A stretch of 64,000 nucleotides of DNA, taken from positions 186,001 through 250,000 of the forward strand of contig NZ_SMAO01000002.1 of NCBI RefSeq assembly GCF_004342175.1, written 5' to 3'. The translations under genes and the position numbers were made by a program. This document shows, piece by piece, positions 45,771 to 55,605 of the stretch. Source of the DNA: Thiobaca trueperi. Its GTDB lineage: Bacteria > Pseudomonadota > Gammaproteobacteria > Chromatiales > Chromatiaceae. The notes beneath the pieces were generated by a model that was given only the letters and a program-made list of their open reading frames with translations, did no database searches and had not been told where the DNA came from. The number at the start of each line of letters is the position of its first letter. Position 1 is the first letter of the stretch.

Positions 45771-46349
45771 CTACCCGCGCGCGTCAGTCTCCGCTTCGAA
45801 ATTGGCCTGCAGGCGTCGCCGTTGCAGTGCATGCACATGATGAATGATGGCCTCGCGATCGGCTTCGCGCAGATAGACGAATTCGAGCGCCGTGACCATG
45901 CCGATCTCTTCCGCGTCGCATTTGACGACGCGCGCGAGCGCCTTGACCCGACTGTGATCGGGAAAGAGCGCCAGACTGACATCGACCAGCGAGCCCATGG
46001 CAAAGCCTTCGTCTGATGCCAGACTCATCCCCTGCGCGCTGAGATTGACCGTATGACTGGGTTTGCCGGGAAAATCATCCCGATCGTCGATGGCGAAAGC
46101 AAGGATTTCGATCTGCCGCTCCAGCACCTCGATATAGCTGGCAACGGTGGGAAAACGGTTCTCCAGACTCCGGCGTTCCGGCAGATGCCGCTCACGCACG
46201 GCCCGCAATTCGTTGACCAGCCCGGCACGGGCGCTGGCGTCGTCAAAATTCGCAATCGCCGCCGCCTCGTCTGCGGCGGCGATGCCGACCAGCTTCAGGC
46301 CGACCTGATCGTCGATACGAAAATAGCGTCGTCTTTCCTGTTCCAGCAT
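45771..46349 (-). CDS. PilZ-domain c-di-GMP-binding protein
   Basis: A 192-residue protein. The PilZ hallmarks are split: the arginine motif RRRYFRID is at residues 6-13, and the second motif NLSAQGMSL comes after a helical insertion of about 85 residues. The rest (VDVSLALFPDHSRVKALARV) is the beta-barrel. Such proteins bind c-di-GMP and often act on the flagellar motor. It follows pomA and pomB on the same strand, 17 bases after pomB if the ATG at 46349 is used (AAGGAT upstream); an alternative ATG at 46370 overlaps the pomB end. A motor-brake role like YcgR is a reasonable inference. Confidence 0.8.
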   Translation of the reverse strand: MLEQERRRYFRIDDQVGLKLVGIAAADEAAAIANFDDASARAGLVNELRAVRERHLPERRSLENRFPTVASYIEVLERQIEILAFAIDDRDDFPGKPSHTVNLSAQGMSLASDEGFAMGSLVDVSLALFPDHSRVKALARVVKCDAEEIGMVTALEFVYLREADREAIIHHVHALQRRRLQANFEAETDARG

Positions 46350-46366
46350 GGGGGGTGATCCTTGAA

Positions 46367-47212
46367 TCATTGAACTGGACTGGTGCCTGCCGGTTCAGCG
46401 GCATCATTTAACGCGGCGTTGGCACCACGGTCGCCGAGCACGATGATCTCGACGCGCCGGTTTTTGGCCCGGCCCTCGGGCGTATCGTTCGGTTCCAGCG
46501 GACGATTGTCGGCATAGGCGCGAATCTCGACCCGCTCGTGCGCCACGCTGCCGCGCTCGGTCAGGGTGTCGGCGACCGCCGCCGCGCGCGCGCCCGAGAG
46601 GATCCAGTTGGAGGCAAACTCACGGGTCTGGATCGGGATATTGTCGGTGTGACCGGCGACCAGAATGCGTCCTTCCACCTGATTGAGCGCGTCGCTGATC
46701 TTCGTCAGCACCGCCATAAAGGCCTCATCGACCTTGGACGAGGCCGACGGAAAAGAGCCCTTCTCGCGGATGCGCACGATCACCTGATCGTCGATGGTGC
46801 TGACTTCCAGCAGCCCCTCTTTGATCTCCGTTTTCAGCGCCTCCTGGAGTTCCTCAGCCTTGTTTTCGGCGTCTTCGACCGCTGGATCCTTGATGTCGAG
46901 ATATTGCTTGGAAGTGTCTGTCGTCTGCTGCTGAACCTGATTGAGCGGTGTGGGATCCGGCTGGGCCGACGAAAACTCCTGGGCGATGATGCTGGTGCCC
47001 ATCGGAACCGCCATCGCGCTCTTGTCTTCACGCTGCACGCCGAAAGCGACCTGCATCGAGCCGGCGATCTGCTTGAATTTCAGCACATCCATTTCGGAAA
47101 AAGACAGCAGCAGCACGAAGAAGCACATCATCAGCGACATGAGGTCGGCGAAGGTCATGACCCATTCGGGGATGCCGGCGGGGCATTCGGGGCATTCGGT
47201 TTCTTCGTCCAT
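46367..47212 (-). CDS. pomB: Flagellar stator protein, PomB/MotB type
   Basis: A 281-residue stator subunit. The N-terminus PAGIPEWVMTFADLMSLMMC holds the ion-carrying Asp (D23) in a single membrane helix. The C-terminal OmpA-like peptidoglycan-binding domain has ILVAGHTDNIPIQT, NWILSGARAAAVADTL and GRAKNRRVEI. The wording of the N-terminal helix (CFFVLLLSFSEMDVLKFKQI) is closest to sodium-type PomB, but the ion is inferred. It anchors PomA-PomB complexes around the flagellar motor. It lies downstream of pomA with a 30-base gap. Confidence 0.9.
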   Translation of the reverse strand: MDEETECPECPAGIPEWVMTFADLMSLMMCFFVLLLSFSEMDVLKFKQIAGSMQVAFGVQREDKSAMAVPMGTSIIAQEFSSAQPDPTPLNQVQQQTTDTSKQYLDIKDPAVEDAENKAEELQEALKTEIKEGLLEVSTIDDQVIVRIREKGSFPSASSKVDEAFMAVLTKISDALNQVEGRILVAGHTDNIPIQTREFASNWILSGARAAAVADTLTERGSVAHERVEIRAYADNRPLEPNDTPEGRAKNRRVEIIVLGDRGANAALNDAAEPAGTSPVQ

Positions 47213-47242
47213 CGTTGACCTCGTCTTGCGGTGTGGGTGCGC

Positions 47243-48004
47243 TCAGGTCTTGCTCGTGCTTTGCCGCTGGCTTTCGGGCAGATAGGCCATCAGCAGTTGC
47301 TCCAGCACGCGCGGATTCAGACCTTCCTGAATGCCCGAAATGGACTCAAGAATCAGCGTTTTAGCCAGCTTTTCCTCGTTGCTGCGCAGCTTGACCTTTT
47401 CGGCGATGGGCGTGGCGAACACATTGGCGATGGCCGCGCCATAGAGTGTGGTCAGGAGCGCCACGGCCATGGCGGGACCGATGGCCTTGGGGTCGGACAT
47501 ATTCGACAGCATCTGCACCAAGCCGATGAGCGTACCGATCATGCCCATGGCCGGCGCGACTTCGGCGGTCGCCTTGAAAACGCCGTAACCGGCCTCCTGC
47601 CGCTGAATCGTCAGATTGATGTCCTTCGACAGCACCTTGCGCACCACGTCCGGTTCGTGACCATCGACGCACATGCTGATGCCCACCTTGAGGAAGGGAT
47701 GCGAGATCTCCTTTCCCTCCAGCGCCAGCAGCCCCTCTTTGCGGGCCACCGAGGCCAGATTCACGGCCTCTTCGATGAGCTTCTGCGGATCCGTGCTCTT
47801 AAACAGAAAGGCACCCATCGCGACCTTGAAGCTGCCGAGGAACTGGCCCATGGTGGTGCGGAACAGCACCACAAAGGCGGTGCCGCCAACGACGATGACG
47901 ATTGAGGGGATATCGACGAATCCCATGACATCGCCGCCCAGCACAATGGCGCCGACCATGACGCCCATCGCGCCAACCAATCCCAACAGTGTCGCCAAAT
48001 CCAC
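47243..48004 (-). CDS. pomA: Flagellar stator protein, PomA/MotA type
   Basis: A 253-residue MotA/ExbB-family stator subunit with four membrane helices: DLATLLGLVGAMGVMVGAIV, FVDIPSIVIVVGGTAFVVLF, the pair around APAMGMIGTLIGLVQML, and GPAMAVALLTTLYGAAIANV. The GTG at 48004 is chosen because the protein then begins VDLATLLGL, as PomA does, and GAGGAT lies just upstream. With PomB it forms the ion channel that drives flagellar rotation, probably with sodium. The gene diverges from ygiQ across about 190 bases. Confidence 0.9.
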   Translation of the reverse strand: MDLATLLGLVGAMGVMVGAIVLGGDVMGFVDIPSIVIVVGGTAFVVLFRTTMGQFLGSFKVAMGAFLFKSTDPQKLIEEAVNLASVARKEGLLALEGKEISHPFLKVGISMCVDGHEPDVVRKVLSKDINLTIQRQEAGYGVFKATAEVAPAMGMIGTLIGLVQMLSNMSDPKAIGPAMAVALLTTLYGAAIANVFATPIAEKVKLRSNEEKLAKTLILESISGIQEGLNPRVLEQLLMAYLPESQRQSTSKT

Positions 48005-48198
48005 GTCGTATCCTCGTTTGTCACCGCCGCGCGGCCAGTCGGACCACGGGGCACATCGCAAAAGCCGGGTTCATGTTCGGTGCTGACACCAGACCAGGCC
48101 AGCCAGCAAGGGCGCATTCTCGAACATCCCGTCGCACAGGTCCAGCCATCGTCATGGGTTTACAATAAAGCCTTCACACACGCCCGGCAGACGCCTTG

Positions 48199-50274
<2,076 letters not shown>

Positions 50275-50298
50275 TCACCATTGAAAAAAGGATCCATC

Positions 50299-51105
50299 AT
50301 GCCAAGCATCGCCGCCATTTCACGCGAACGTCATGCCGACAAAGTATGGAAACGTTTCGTTTCCTACGACTTCGCCCGCCCGTCCTCCCTTGCGCCGCTG
50401 GTCGCCGCCGAGATTCCCAAGGCCGCGATGAGCATGCCGCTGGCCTTCATCCGTCAGGGCGAAGGTTATGTGCCGGTGGCGCTCATGGGGCTGGAGCCGG
50501 GCAAAAATCTGCTGGTTGCCCCGGATGGCCGCTGGCTGGGACGCTATGTGCCATCGGCGCTGCGCGGCTATCCCTTCAGTCTGGCCAGAACGGAAGGGGA
50601 GACGCTGGTGCTCTGCATTGACGAAGACAGCGGTCTGGTGAGCGACGGTGCCGAAGGCGAACCCTTTTTTGACGCCGAGGGCCAGCCCGCTGCCGGCCTG
50701 AGTCAGGTGATGGACTTTCTGCAGCAGATCGAGCGCAATCGCGGTGCGACCGCCATCGCCTGTGCGGCGCTTGCCGAGCAGGATCTCATTCGCCCCTGGC
50801 CCATCACACTCAAAGGCGAAGCGGGCGAACGTCAGATTGAAGGTATCTTGCAGATCGACGAGGCCGCGCTCAATCAACTGCCTGACGATGCCTTTCCGAG
50901 CCTGCGTCGCGCGGGGGCGCTGCCGCTCGCCTATTGTCAGTTGCTCTCGATGCAGCATTTGGCCATGCTGGGTGAACTGGCCAGCGCCCATGCCCGTCCG
51001 CCGCAGCCGCAGCCGCAGCCGCAGCCGGCTCGTCCGTTCAGCGGTTTTGCCTTGCCGGAAGATGGCCTGTTGCAGTTTGACTGGAACCAATCCAGCGCCG
51101 GATGA
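50299..51105 (+). CDS. sapC: SapC family protein
   Basis: A 268-residue SapC-domain protein. Recognisable parts are MSMPLAFIRQGEGYVPVALM, the GLEPGKNLLVAPDGRWLGRYVPSALRGYPF stretch and CIDEDSGLVS. In Campylobacter fetus sapC precedes sapDEF, the type I exporter of the S-layer protein. Here the next two genes are the matching ATPase and adaptor, which supports the assignment. Near the C-terminus is a short PQ repeat (PPQPQPQPQP). AAAGGA precedes the ATG at 50299. The molecular role of SapC is not known. Confidence 0.85.
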   Translation: MPSIAAISRERHADKVWKRFVSYDFARPSSLAPLVAAEIPKAAMSMPLAFIRQGEGYVPVALMGLEPGKNLLVAPDGRWLGRYVPSALRGYPFSLARTEGETLVLCIDEDSGLVSDGAEGEPFFDAEGQPAAGLSQVMDFLQQIERNRGATAIACAALAEQDLIRPWPITLKGEAGERQIEGILQIDEAALNQLPDDAFPSLRRAGALPLAYCQLLSMQHLAMLGELASAHARPPQPQPQPQPARPFSGFALPEDGLLQFDWNQSSAG

Positions 51106-51150
51106 GTCCATTCAGGCGCCATTCTGCGCTATACTCAGCCCCCTGCAATT

Positions 51151-51178
51151 AAGACGCGACGAGTCATGGTCGCGTCTT
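51151..51178 (+). terminator. Perfect 10-bp hairpin before the type I secretion genes
   Basis: AAGACGCGAC (51151-51160) and GTCGCGTCTT (51169-51178) form a perfect stem around an 8-base loop, 46 bases after the sapC stop and 31 bases before the ATPase start. No T-run follows, so it could equally be an attenuator or an RNA-processing site that uncouples sapC from the exporter genes. Confidence 0.55.
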
Positions 51179-51209
51179 CATCCTCTCGCCACCAATCGGT
51201 TCACTATTC

Positions 51210-52937
51210 GTGAAAGCCATCGACCGTCCTCAAGACGAATTGCGTGCCGCGCTTCAGGCCAGCCGCAACTCCTTTCTCTTCGCCGGATTGTTCAGCCTCT
51301 TCATCAATCTGCTGATGTTGGTGCCCTCTCTCTACATGCTCCAGGTCTACGACCGGGTGCTGGCAAGCAGCAGCGCCTCGACGCTGGTGATGCTGACCAT
51401 CCTGGTGGTCGGTCTGTTCGCAGTCATGGGCGTGCTGGAGCTGCTGCGTGCGCGGATTCTGGTGCGGGTCAGCGCACGTCTGGACATGCTGCTGAACGGA
51501 CGTCTGTTCACCGCCATGTTCGACGCCAAACTGCGCGACGGTCGCGGCACCGGTTCGCAGCCGATCGACGATCTCACCAATCTGCGCCAGTTCCTGACCG
51601 GCAACGGACTCTTCGCCTTCTTCGACGTGCCCTGGATGCCGATCTATATCGCCGTGCTCTTCCTCATGCATCCCTGGTTCGGCTGGTTTGCGATCGGCGG
51701 TGCCCTGCTGCTCTTCGCCCTCGCCACCGCCAACGAGATCACAACCCGTCAGCCGCTCGGCAAGGCCAACGCCATTGCCATCGGCGCGCGCAATTATCTC
51801 GGCGGCAACCTGCGCAACGCCGAGGCCATGGAGGCCATGGGCATGCTCGGGCGCGTCCATCAGCGCTGGTTCGCCCGTCATCGCGAGGTGCTCAAACTCC
51901 AGGCGCTGGCCAGTGATCGCGCCGGTCTGCTGTCGAACGCCAGCAAGGTTCTGCGCGTCACGCTCCAGTCGCTGACCCTGGGGCTGGGCGCCTATCTGGT
52001 GATCACCCATGTCTCGACGCCGGGGATCATGATCGCCTCATCAATCCTCCTCGGTCGCGCCATGGCTCCGGTCGATATGCTGATCGGCGGCTGGAAAGGC
52101 TTTCTGTCCGCGCGCTCGGCCTATAAACGTCTGCATGATCTGCTGCTCGCGATTCCCGAGCGCCCGCGCTTCATGAGCCTGCCGGCCCCGGATGGTTCGC
52201 TCACAGTCGATGGCGTGCTGGCCGCTCCGCCTGGCTCCAACGTGCCCGTGCTGCGCGGCGTCCGCTTCGATATCGCCGCTGGTGAGATCGTCGGCGTCAT
52301 CGGCCCGAGCGCTGCCGGCAAATCGAGCCTGGCGCGCGTGGTGCTTGGCGTCTGGCCCATCGCCGCCGGCAAGGTGCGACTGAGCGGCGCGGACATCAGC
52401 CACTGGAATCGCGAGGAACTCGGCCCCTACATCGGCTATCTGCCGCAGGACATTGAGCTGTTCGACGGCACGGTCGGCGAAAACATCGCCCGCTTCGGCG
52501 AGGTCGATCCCGAGCAGGTGGTCGCCGCCGCCCAACGCGCCCAGGTCCATGACATGATCCTGCATCTGCCCAAGGGCTACGACACCCCCATCGGCGAGGG
52601 CGGCGCCGTGCTCTCCGGCGGTCAGCGTCAGCGCATCGGTCTCGCCCGCGCCATGTATGGCAAGCCGGTGCTGGTCGTGCTCGACGAGCCCAATTCAAAT
52701 CTGGACGATCAGGGCGAGGCCGCGCTGGTCAAGGCCATCGCCCAGCTCAAGGCGGACGGCGCCACCGTGCTCATCATCACCCACCGGCCCAGCGTGCTGA
52801 ACTCGGTCGATAAGATCCTGGTGCTGCGCGAAGGTCAGGTTGAAGTTTTCGGCCCCCGCGATCAGGTGCTGGCCCAGTTCGCCCGTCCGACGGCGGTTGC
52901 GCGTCCCGCCACGCTGACCGCCCAGGCCGCCATGTAG
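51210..52937 (+). CDS. Type I secretion ATPase/permease (PrtD/SapD-like)
   Basis: A 575-residue ABC exporter. The membrane half has about six helices (SFLFAGLFSLFINLLMLVPS, MPIYIAVLFLMHPWFGWFAI). The ATPase half has Walker A GPSAAGKS (365-372), signature LSGGQ (468-472) and Walker B VLVVLDEPNSNLDD. There is no N-terminal C39 peptidase domain, so the substrate is probably an uncleaved C-terminal-signal protein such as an RTX or S-layer protein. The start is a GTG at 51210. The adaptor gene follows after 178 bases of repeats; the outer membrane channel and the substrate are not in the window. Confidence 0.9.
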   Translation: MKAIDRPQDELRAALQASRNSFLFAGLFSLFINLLMLVPSLYMLQVYDRVLASSSASTLVMLTILVVGLFAVMGVLELLRARILVRVSARLDMLLNGRLFTAMFDAKLRDGRGTGSQPIDDLTNLRQFLTGNGLFAFFDVPWMPIYIAVLFLMHPWFGWFAIGGALLLFALATANEITTRQPLGKANAIAIGARNYLGGNLRNAEAMEAMGMLGRVHQRWFARHREVLKLQALASDRAGLLSNASKVLRVTLQSLTLGLGAYLVITHVSTPGIMIASSILLGRAMAPVDMLIGGWKGFLSARSAYKRLHDLLLAIPERPRFMSLPAPDGSLTVDGVLAAPPGSNVPVLRGVRFDIAAGEIVGVIGPSAAGKSSLARVVLGVWPIAAGKVRLSGADISHWNREELGPYIGYLPQDIELFDGTVGENIARFGEVDPEQVVAAAQRAQVHDMILHLPKGYDTPIGEGGAVLSGGQRQRIGLARAMYGKPVLVVLDEPNSNLDDQGEAALVKAIAQLKADGATVLIITHRPSVLNSVDKILVLREGQVEVFGPRDQVLAQFARPTAVARPATLTAQAAM

Positions 52938-52964
52938 GATGGGTAGAGCGCAGCGAAACCCATC
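52938..52964. repeat. Short dispersed palindrome (GATGGGT...ACCCATC)
   Basis: A 7-bp stem, GATGGGT and ACCCATC, around AGAGCGCAGCGAA, immediately after the TAG stop of the ATPase gene. A related stretch, GCAGCGAAATCCATCACCCC, recurs near 53064-53083. This GGATGGGTAGAGCGCAGCGAAACCCATC type of repeat is common in proteobacteria. Confidence 0.65.
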
Positions 52965-52977
52965 GCCCCGCCGATCA

Positions 52978-53050
52978 GACAGGATTAACAGGATTAAAAA
53001 CAATAATTTGAAAAATCCTTTCAATCCTCGAAAATCCTGTTAATCCTGTC
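52978..53050. repeat. 18-bp perfect inverted repeat (GACAGGATTAACAGGATT)
   Basis: The left arm at 52978-52995 and right arm at 53033-53050 are exact reverse complements, enclosing 37 AT-rich bases with further imperfect AATCC/GGATT units. The unit contains a TTAA and is the intact counterpart of the repeat interrupted by the palindromic element at 9784-9869. It could form a strong hairpin in the transcript between the exporter ATPase and adaptor genes. Confidence 0.85.
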
Positions 53051-53115
53051 AAAATTGATCGATTGCAGCGAAATCCATCACCCCAAATCCAATCAGGCAT
53101 CTGAATCAACGAACG

Positions 53116-54453
53116 ATGGACATCACAGTCATTCCCCGTCGCGTCGATGAAACCGACGACGCGCCCGTCCCGACCAGCGACCGACCCGAGCGCATCGCCG
53201 GGCTGCTCGTGCTGCTTGTGGCCTTCGGCGGCTTCGGTCTCTGGGCCGCCTTTGCTCCTCTCGATGGTGCCGCTGTCGCTCCCGGTGTGGTTGCGGTTGA
53301 ATCCGCCCGCAAGACCATCCAGCATCTCGATGGCGGCACCGTCAGCGAGATCCTGGTGCGCGAAGGCGACCGAGTCGCCGCTGGCGACATCATCATCCGT
53401 CTCGACGACACCCAGGCCAGCGCCCAGCTCGAAATCGCCCGCGGTCAGTATCTCTCGCTGCGCACTCAGGAAGCACGGCTGGTGGCTGAACGTGACGACC
53501 TGCCTGACATCGCGTTTCCGGACGAGCTGCTCACCGCCAAAGACGACCCGCGTATCCGCGAGGCCATCACCGGCGAAGAGCGCGTCTTCGATGCCCGCCG
53601 CAAATCGTTGATTGGCGAGCAGGCGGTGCTCAAGCAGCGCAGCGAACAGCTTCAGGAGCAGATTCGCGGGCTGACCGCACTCGCCGACAGCAAGACCAAG
53701 CGCATCAATCTCTATCAGGAAGAAATCGAAGGTCTGCACAAACTCTTCGAGAAAGGACTCGGCGACAAAAGCCGTCTGCGCGAATGGGAACGTCTGTCGG
53801 CTGAATTGCAGGGCGAGCGCGGCGAGCATCAGTCAGCCATCGCCAGCGCCCAGGTTCAGATCGGCGAGACCGAGATTCAGGCCGCCCAGTTGAAGCGGCG
53901 TTTCACCAGCGAGGTCGTCACCGAATTGCGCGACGTGGAAACCAAGCTCGCCGATCTGCGCGAACGTATACGCGCCCTGCAACAGACACTTGAACGCACG
54001 GTGGTCAAGGCACCCGTTGCCGGCGCCGTCGTCGGCACCAGCGTCCATACCATTGGCGGTGTCATCCGTCCCGGCGAAAAAATCCTCGACATCGTGCCCG
54101 AAAACGAGTCCTTCATCGTCGAAGCCCAGGTCCAGCCTGTTGACATTGACCGCGTGTCGCCCGGACTGGAAGCCGATCTGCACATGAGCGCCTTCAACAC
54201 CCGCACCACACCCGTCATCCCCGGCAAGGTGCTGACCGTCTCGGCGGATCGTCTGGTCGATCAGGCCACCAACCGACCCTATTATCTCGCCCGCATTCAG
54301 GTCACACCCGAAGGCATGGATAAACTCAAGGGACGCACACTCCAGGCCGGCATGCCCGTTGATGCCATGATCAAGACCGGCGAACGCACCTTCTTCGACT
54401 ATCTCATCCGTCCCATCACGGATCGGCTGGCGCATGCGTTCAGGGAGGAGTGA
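53116..54453 (+). CDS. Type I secretion membrane fusion protein (HlyD/PrtE/SapE-like)
   Basis: A 445-residue HlyD-family periplasmic adaptor. A single N-terminal membrane helix (IAGLLVLLVAFGGFGLWAAF) is followed by the lipoyl half IQHLDGGTVSEILVREGDRV, a long coiled-coil hairpin (about 110-300; EQLQEQIRGLTALADSKTKR), the second lipoyl half VVKAPVAGAVVGTSVHTIGG, and a beta-barrel ending MPVDAMIKTGERTFFDYLIR, the conserved HlyD tail. It connects the ATPase at 51210 with an outer membrane channel. It lies in the same order as prtDE or sapDE. Confidence 0.92.
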   Translation: MDITVIPRRVDETDDAPVPTSDRPERIAGLLVLLVAFGGFGLWAAFAPLDGAAVAPGVVAVESARKTIQHLDGGTVSEILVREGDRVAAGDIIIRLDDTQASAQLEIARGQYLSLRTQEARLVAERDDLPDIAFPDELLTAKDDPRIREAITGEERVFDARRKSLIGEQAVLKQRSEQLQEQIRGLTALADSKTKRINLYQEEIEGLHKLFEKGLGDKSRLREWERLSAELQGERGEHQSAIASAQVQIGETEIQAAQLKRRFTSEVVTELRDVETKLADLRERIRALQQTLERTVVKAPVAGAVVGTSVHTIGGVIRPGEKILDIVPENESFIVEAQVQPVDIDRVSPGLEADLHMSAFNTRTTPVIPGKVLTVSADRLVDQATNRPYYLARIQVTPEGMDKLKGRTLQAGMPVDAMIKTGERTFFDYLIRPITDRLAHAFREE

Positions 54454-54480
54454 TGGGGCCAGGCGAGGGCGCGCGGATAC

Positions 54481-55584
54481 ATGATCGCGGTCATCGTCAT
54501 CAATTATCGCCAGACAGCCGTGACTCTGGCCTGTCTACAATCGCTTGATGCCCATGCCGAGACGGACTTTCATCTGTTCCTGGTGGACAACGCGGCGGAT
54601 GACCGCTCGCACGCCGCGCTGACTGACTGGATCGCCTCGCGCACGGGCGATCCGTCAGGGATCACGCTGTTGAGCAACGCCGACAACCTCGGTTTTGCCG
54701 GGGGCTGCAATCAGGCGCTCGACATCATCCTGGCGGACGAGCGATTCAACGCCATCGCCCTGCTCAATAATGACACTCTGATCGAACCCGGCTGGCTGCT
54801 GAACCTGTCAGCGCCTCTCGATCCGTCTCGCCGCATCGGCATGGTGGCCGGGCGCATGATGGATCTCGCGCACCCCGAGCGCATCGACAGTCTCGGCATC
54901 GTGTTCTACCGTTCCGGCATCGCCTCCAATCGCAAGGACATGCGCACCCCGCTGCTTGGTCCCTGTGGCGGCGCGGCCCTCTATAGCGCCGACCTGCTGC
55001 GGGCCGTGCGCGCCATCGATGGTGCGGTCTTCGACCCAGCCTTTTTCTGTTATGCCGAGGACACCGACCTCGCCCTGCGCGCCCGCGCACTGGGTTATAC
55101 CTGCGCCTTCGCCGATGACGCCGTGCTACGACACCACGGCAGTCTCTCATCGGGCGGCGGCTTCAACGAATTCGTCGCCTATCAGGGGCTGCGCAATTCG
55201 CTCTTCGCGTTGCTCAAATCGCTTCCGGCGGGATTCCTCTGGCGCAATCTCGGCTGGATCCTGCTGATGCAGTGCGCCGTCACGGTGAAATATCTCATCA
55301 AAGGCAAACCCGGTCTGGTGTGGCGGATCTATCGTGACCTGATCCGGGGGCTGCCGCGCGTGCTGCGCCAGCGTCGGCGGATTCAGGCCGCCATGATCGC
55401 TCCGCGCGATGACTGGCAGCGCTGGACCTGCCTCCGCTTTTATGATCGCGCCTATGTGCGGCATGGGCTTCGCACCCTGCACCGGCGCGATATACTGGCG
55501 GCGCATCCCGTATCAGGAGAGGCTGACCAGCGAAGCGATGCACATCAGGATTGGCAGGCGCCGTCTTCCGGCGCTGGACGGTAA
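54481..55584 (+). CDS. Family 2 glycosyltransferase
   Basis: A 367-residue GT-A glycosyltransferase of the rhamnosyl/WcaE-like GT2 type. The N-terminal IAVIVINYRQTAVTLACLQS, the acceptor-site LSNADNLGFAGGCNQAL, the metal-binding ALLNNDTLIEPGWL and PAFFCYAEDTDLALRARALG (catalytic-base ED) are all present. A C-terminal amphipathic helix (FLWRNLGWILLMQCAVTVKY) may hold it at the membrane. It follows the type I secretion adaptor by 27 bases and precedes an asparagine-synthase-like gene by about 20, so it may belong to either unit. The sugar donor is unknown. Confidence 0.87.
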   Translation: MIAVIVINYRQTAVTLACLQSLDAHAETDFHLFLVDNAADDRSHAALTDWIASRTGDPSGITLLSNADNLGFAGGCNQALDIILADERFNAIALLNNDTLIEPGWLLNLSAPLDPSRRIGMVAGRMMDLAHPERIDSLGIVFYRSGIASNRKDMRTPLLGPCGGAALYSADLLRAVRAIDGAVFDPAFFCYAEDTDLALRARALGYTCAFADDAVLRHHGSLSSGGGFNEFVAYQGLRNSLFALLKSLPAGFLWRNLGWILLMQCAVTVKYLIKGKPGLVWRIYRDLIRGLPRVLRQRRRIQAAMIAPRDDWQRWTCLRFYDRAYVRHGLRTLHRRDILAAHPVSGEADQRSDAHQDWQAPSSGAGR

Positions 55585-55605
55585 TTTTTGCAGGGGTGAT
55601 CGAAG

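Noticed and set aside
51001-51036. PQ dipeptide repeat in SapC as a possible variable tract
   Set aside because: Only a few units long and in a linker region; ordinary low-complexity sequence.
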